A stretch of DNA of 23,225 bases from UMGS1322 sp900550765 (lineage in GTDB: Bacteria; Bacillota; Clostridia; Christensenellales; QALW01): assembly GCA_958448705.1 (NCBI GenBank), contig CAUDEY010000029.1, positions 1 to 23,225 of the forward strand, written 5' to 3'. Within the stretch, counting starts at the first letter, position 1. The number at the start of each line of letters is the position of its first letter. The notes beneath the pieces were generated by a model. That model was not told where the DNA came from. It worked only from the letters and a program-made list of their open reading frames with translations, and did not search any database. Both the position numbers and the translations under genes were made by a program. Of the stretch, positions 22,917 through 23,225 are shown piece after piece.

Positions 22917-23225
22917 TCACCGGGATCCTATCCGGCTTATAGCGGTAATAATGCTGTCAATACCCAATAAGATCAAGTAGGTCCCTATTAGGAATCCAAC
23001 CGAGAAAAGTGCGATCATCGGGCGGAGAATCATCAAAAAGCCGAGGATAATCCCAATACAATTGATAATCAGCGTAAAATAGCAGCAAAATTTCCCTGCT
23101 GTAACTCGAATAAAATCCAAATGGGTCAAACGGGAAATACAGTGGGCAATAAACCAAATGGGAAGCAGCAATACCATCACCCATTTTCCTGCATTGGGAT
23201 ATACAAAAAGCATAATTCCTGCCAT
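22917..23225 (-). CDS. DUF308/HdeD-like small membrane protein, partial at the right edge
   Basis: The visible 102 residues are mostly hydrophobic, with about three to four membrane segments. The pattern LGFLMILRPMIALFSVG followed by GTYLILLGIDSIITAI is the repeated unit seen in DUF308/HdeD-family proteins. The frame reaches the window edge; a Met codon sits exactly at 23225-23223, but the true start may lie beyond it. It ends 26 bp before the TTG of the first ABC gene and no terminator lies between, so it is probably co-transcribed with the exporter. The family's molecular function in Firmicutes is unknown. Confidence 0.65.
   Translation of the reverse strand: MAGIMLFVYPNAGKWVMVLLLPIWFIAHCISRLTHLDFIRVTAGKFCCYFTLIINCIGIILGFLMILRPMIALFSVGFLIGTYLILLGIDSIITAISRIGSR

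Overview
The window looks like a piece of chromosome from a low-to-moderate GC Firmicute, most likely a member of the Clostridia. The evidence is the gene order at the left end (ffh-rpsP-khpA-rimM-trmD-rplS), the L19-leader-like RNA, the strong AGGAGG ribosome sites, TTG/GTG starts at several genes, consensus sigma-A promoters, RNase J, a Bacillus-type PyrR and a single XerS/XerC-like recombinase. I cannot name a genus. There are no rRNA, tRNA, CRISPR or insertion-sequence features, and no gap between genes exceeds 300 bp.

Layout. 1-2330: the end of ffh, then the ribosome and tRNA-maturation operon rpsP-khpA-rimM-trmD, then rplS with its own promoter, leader and terminator. 2440-4899: an unrecognised membrane protein with a duplicated extracellular module, a terminator, and the tRNA thiolase mnmA. 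4868-7165 (minus): an XPD/DinG-type helicase fused to an N-terminal PD-(D/E)XK nuclease-like domain. 7235-9587: a surface-anchored GH99-like protein overlapping pyrR, closed by a strong terminator. 9625-11130 (minus): a MATE efflux pump whose short leader contains a terminator-like hairpin. 11306-13540: a sugar-nucleotide pyrophosphorylase fused to a phosphomannomutase-like domain that has lost its catalytic loops. 13573-17064: an overlapping RNase J-mltG-rnhA operon. 17128-18290: a tyrosine recombinase preceded by a large perfect inverted repeat. 18314-23225 (minus): a secreted CAP-domain protein, a heterodimeric ABC exporter and part of a DUF308-like membrane protein.

Most of the window is core housekeeping: translation, tRNA modification, RNA decay, septal peptidoglycan processing and chromosome maintenance. 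Envelope and efflux genes are interspersed. The most interesting unexplained structure is the 16-6-16 perfect inverted repeat (17161-17198) at the predicted transcription start of the tyrosine recombinase. Its geometry is that of a Xer/dif-type crossover site, and a 12-bp copy of its core lies 95 bp upstream. Second are the pseudo-phosphomannomutase fusion and the attenuator-like leader of the MATE pump.
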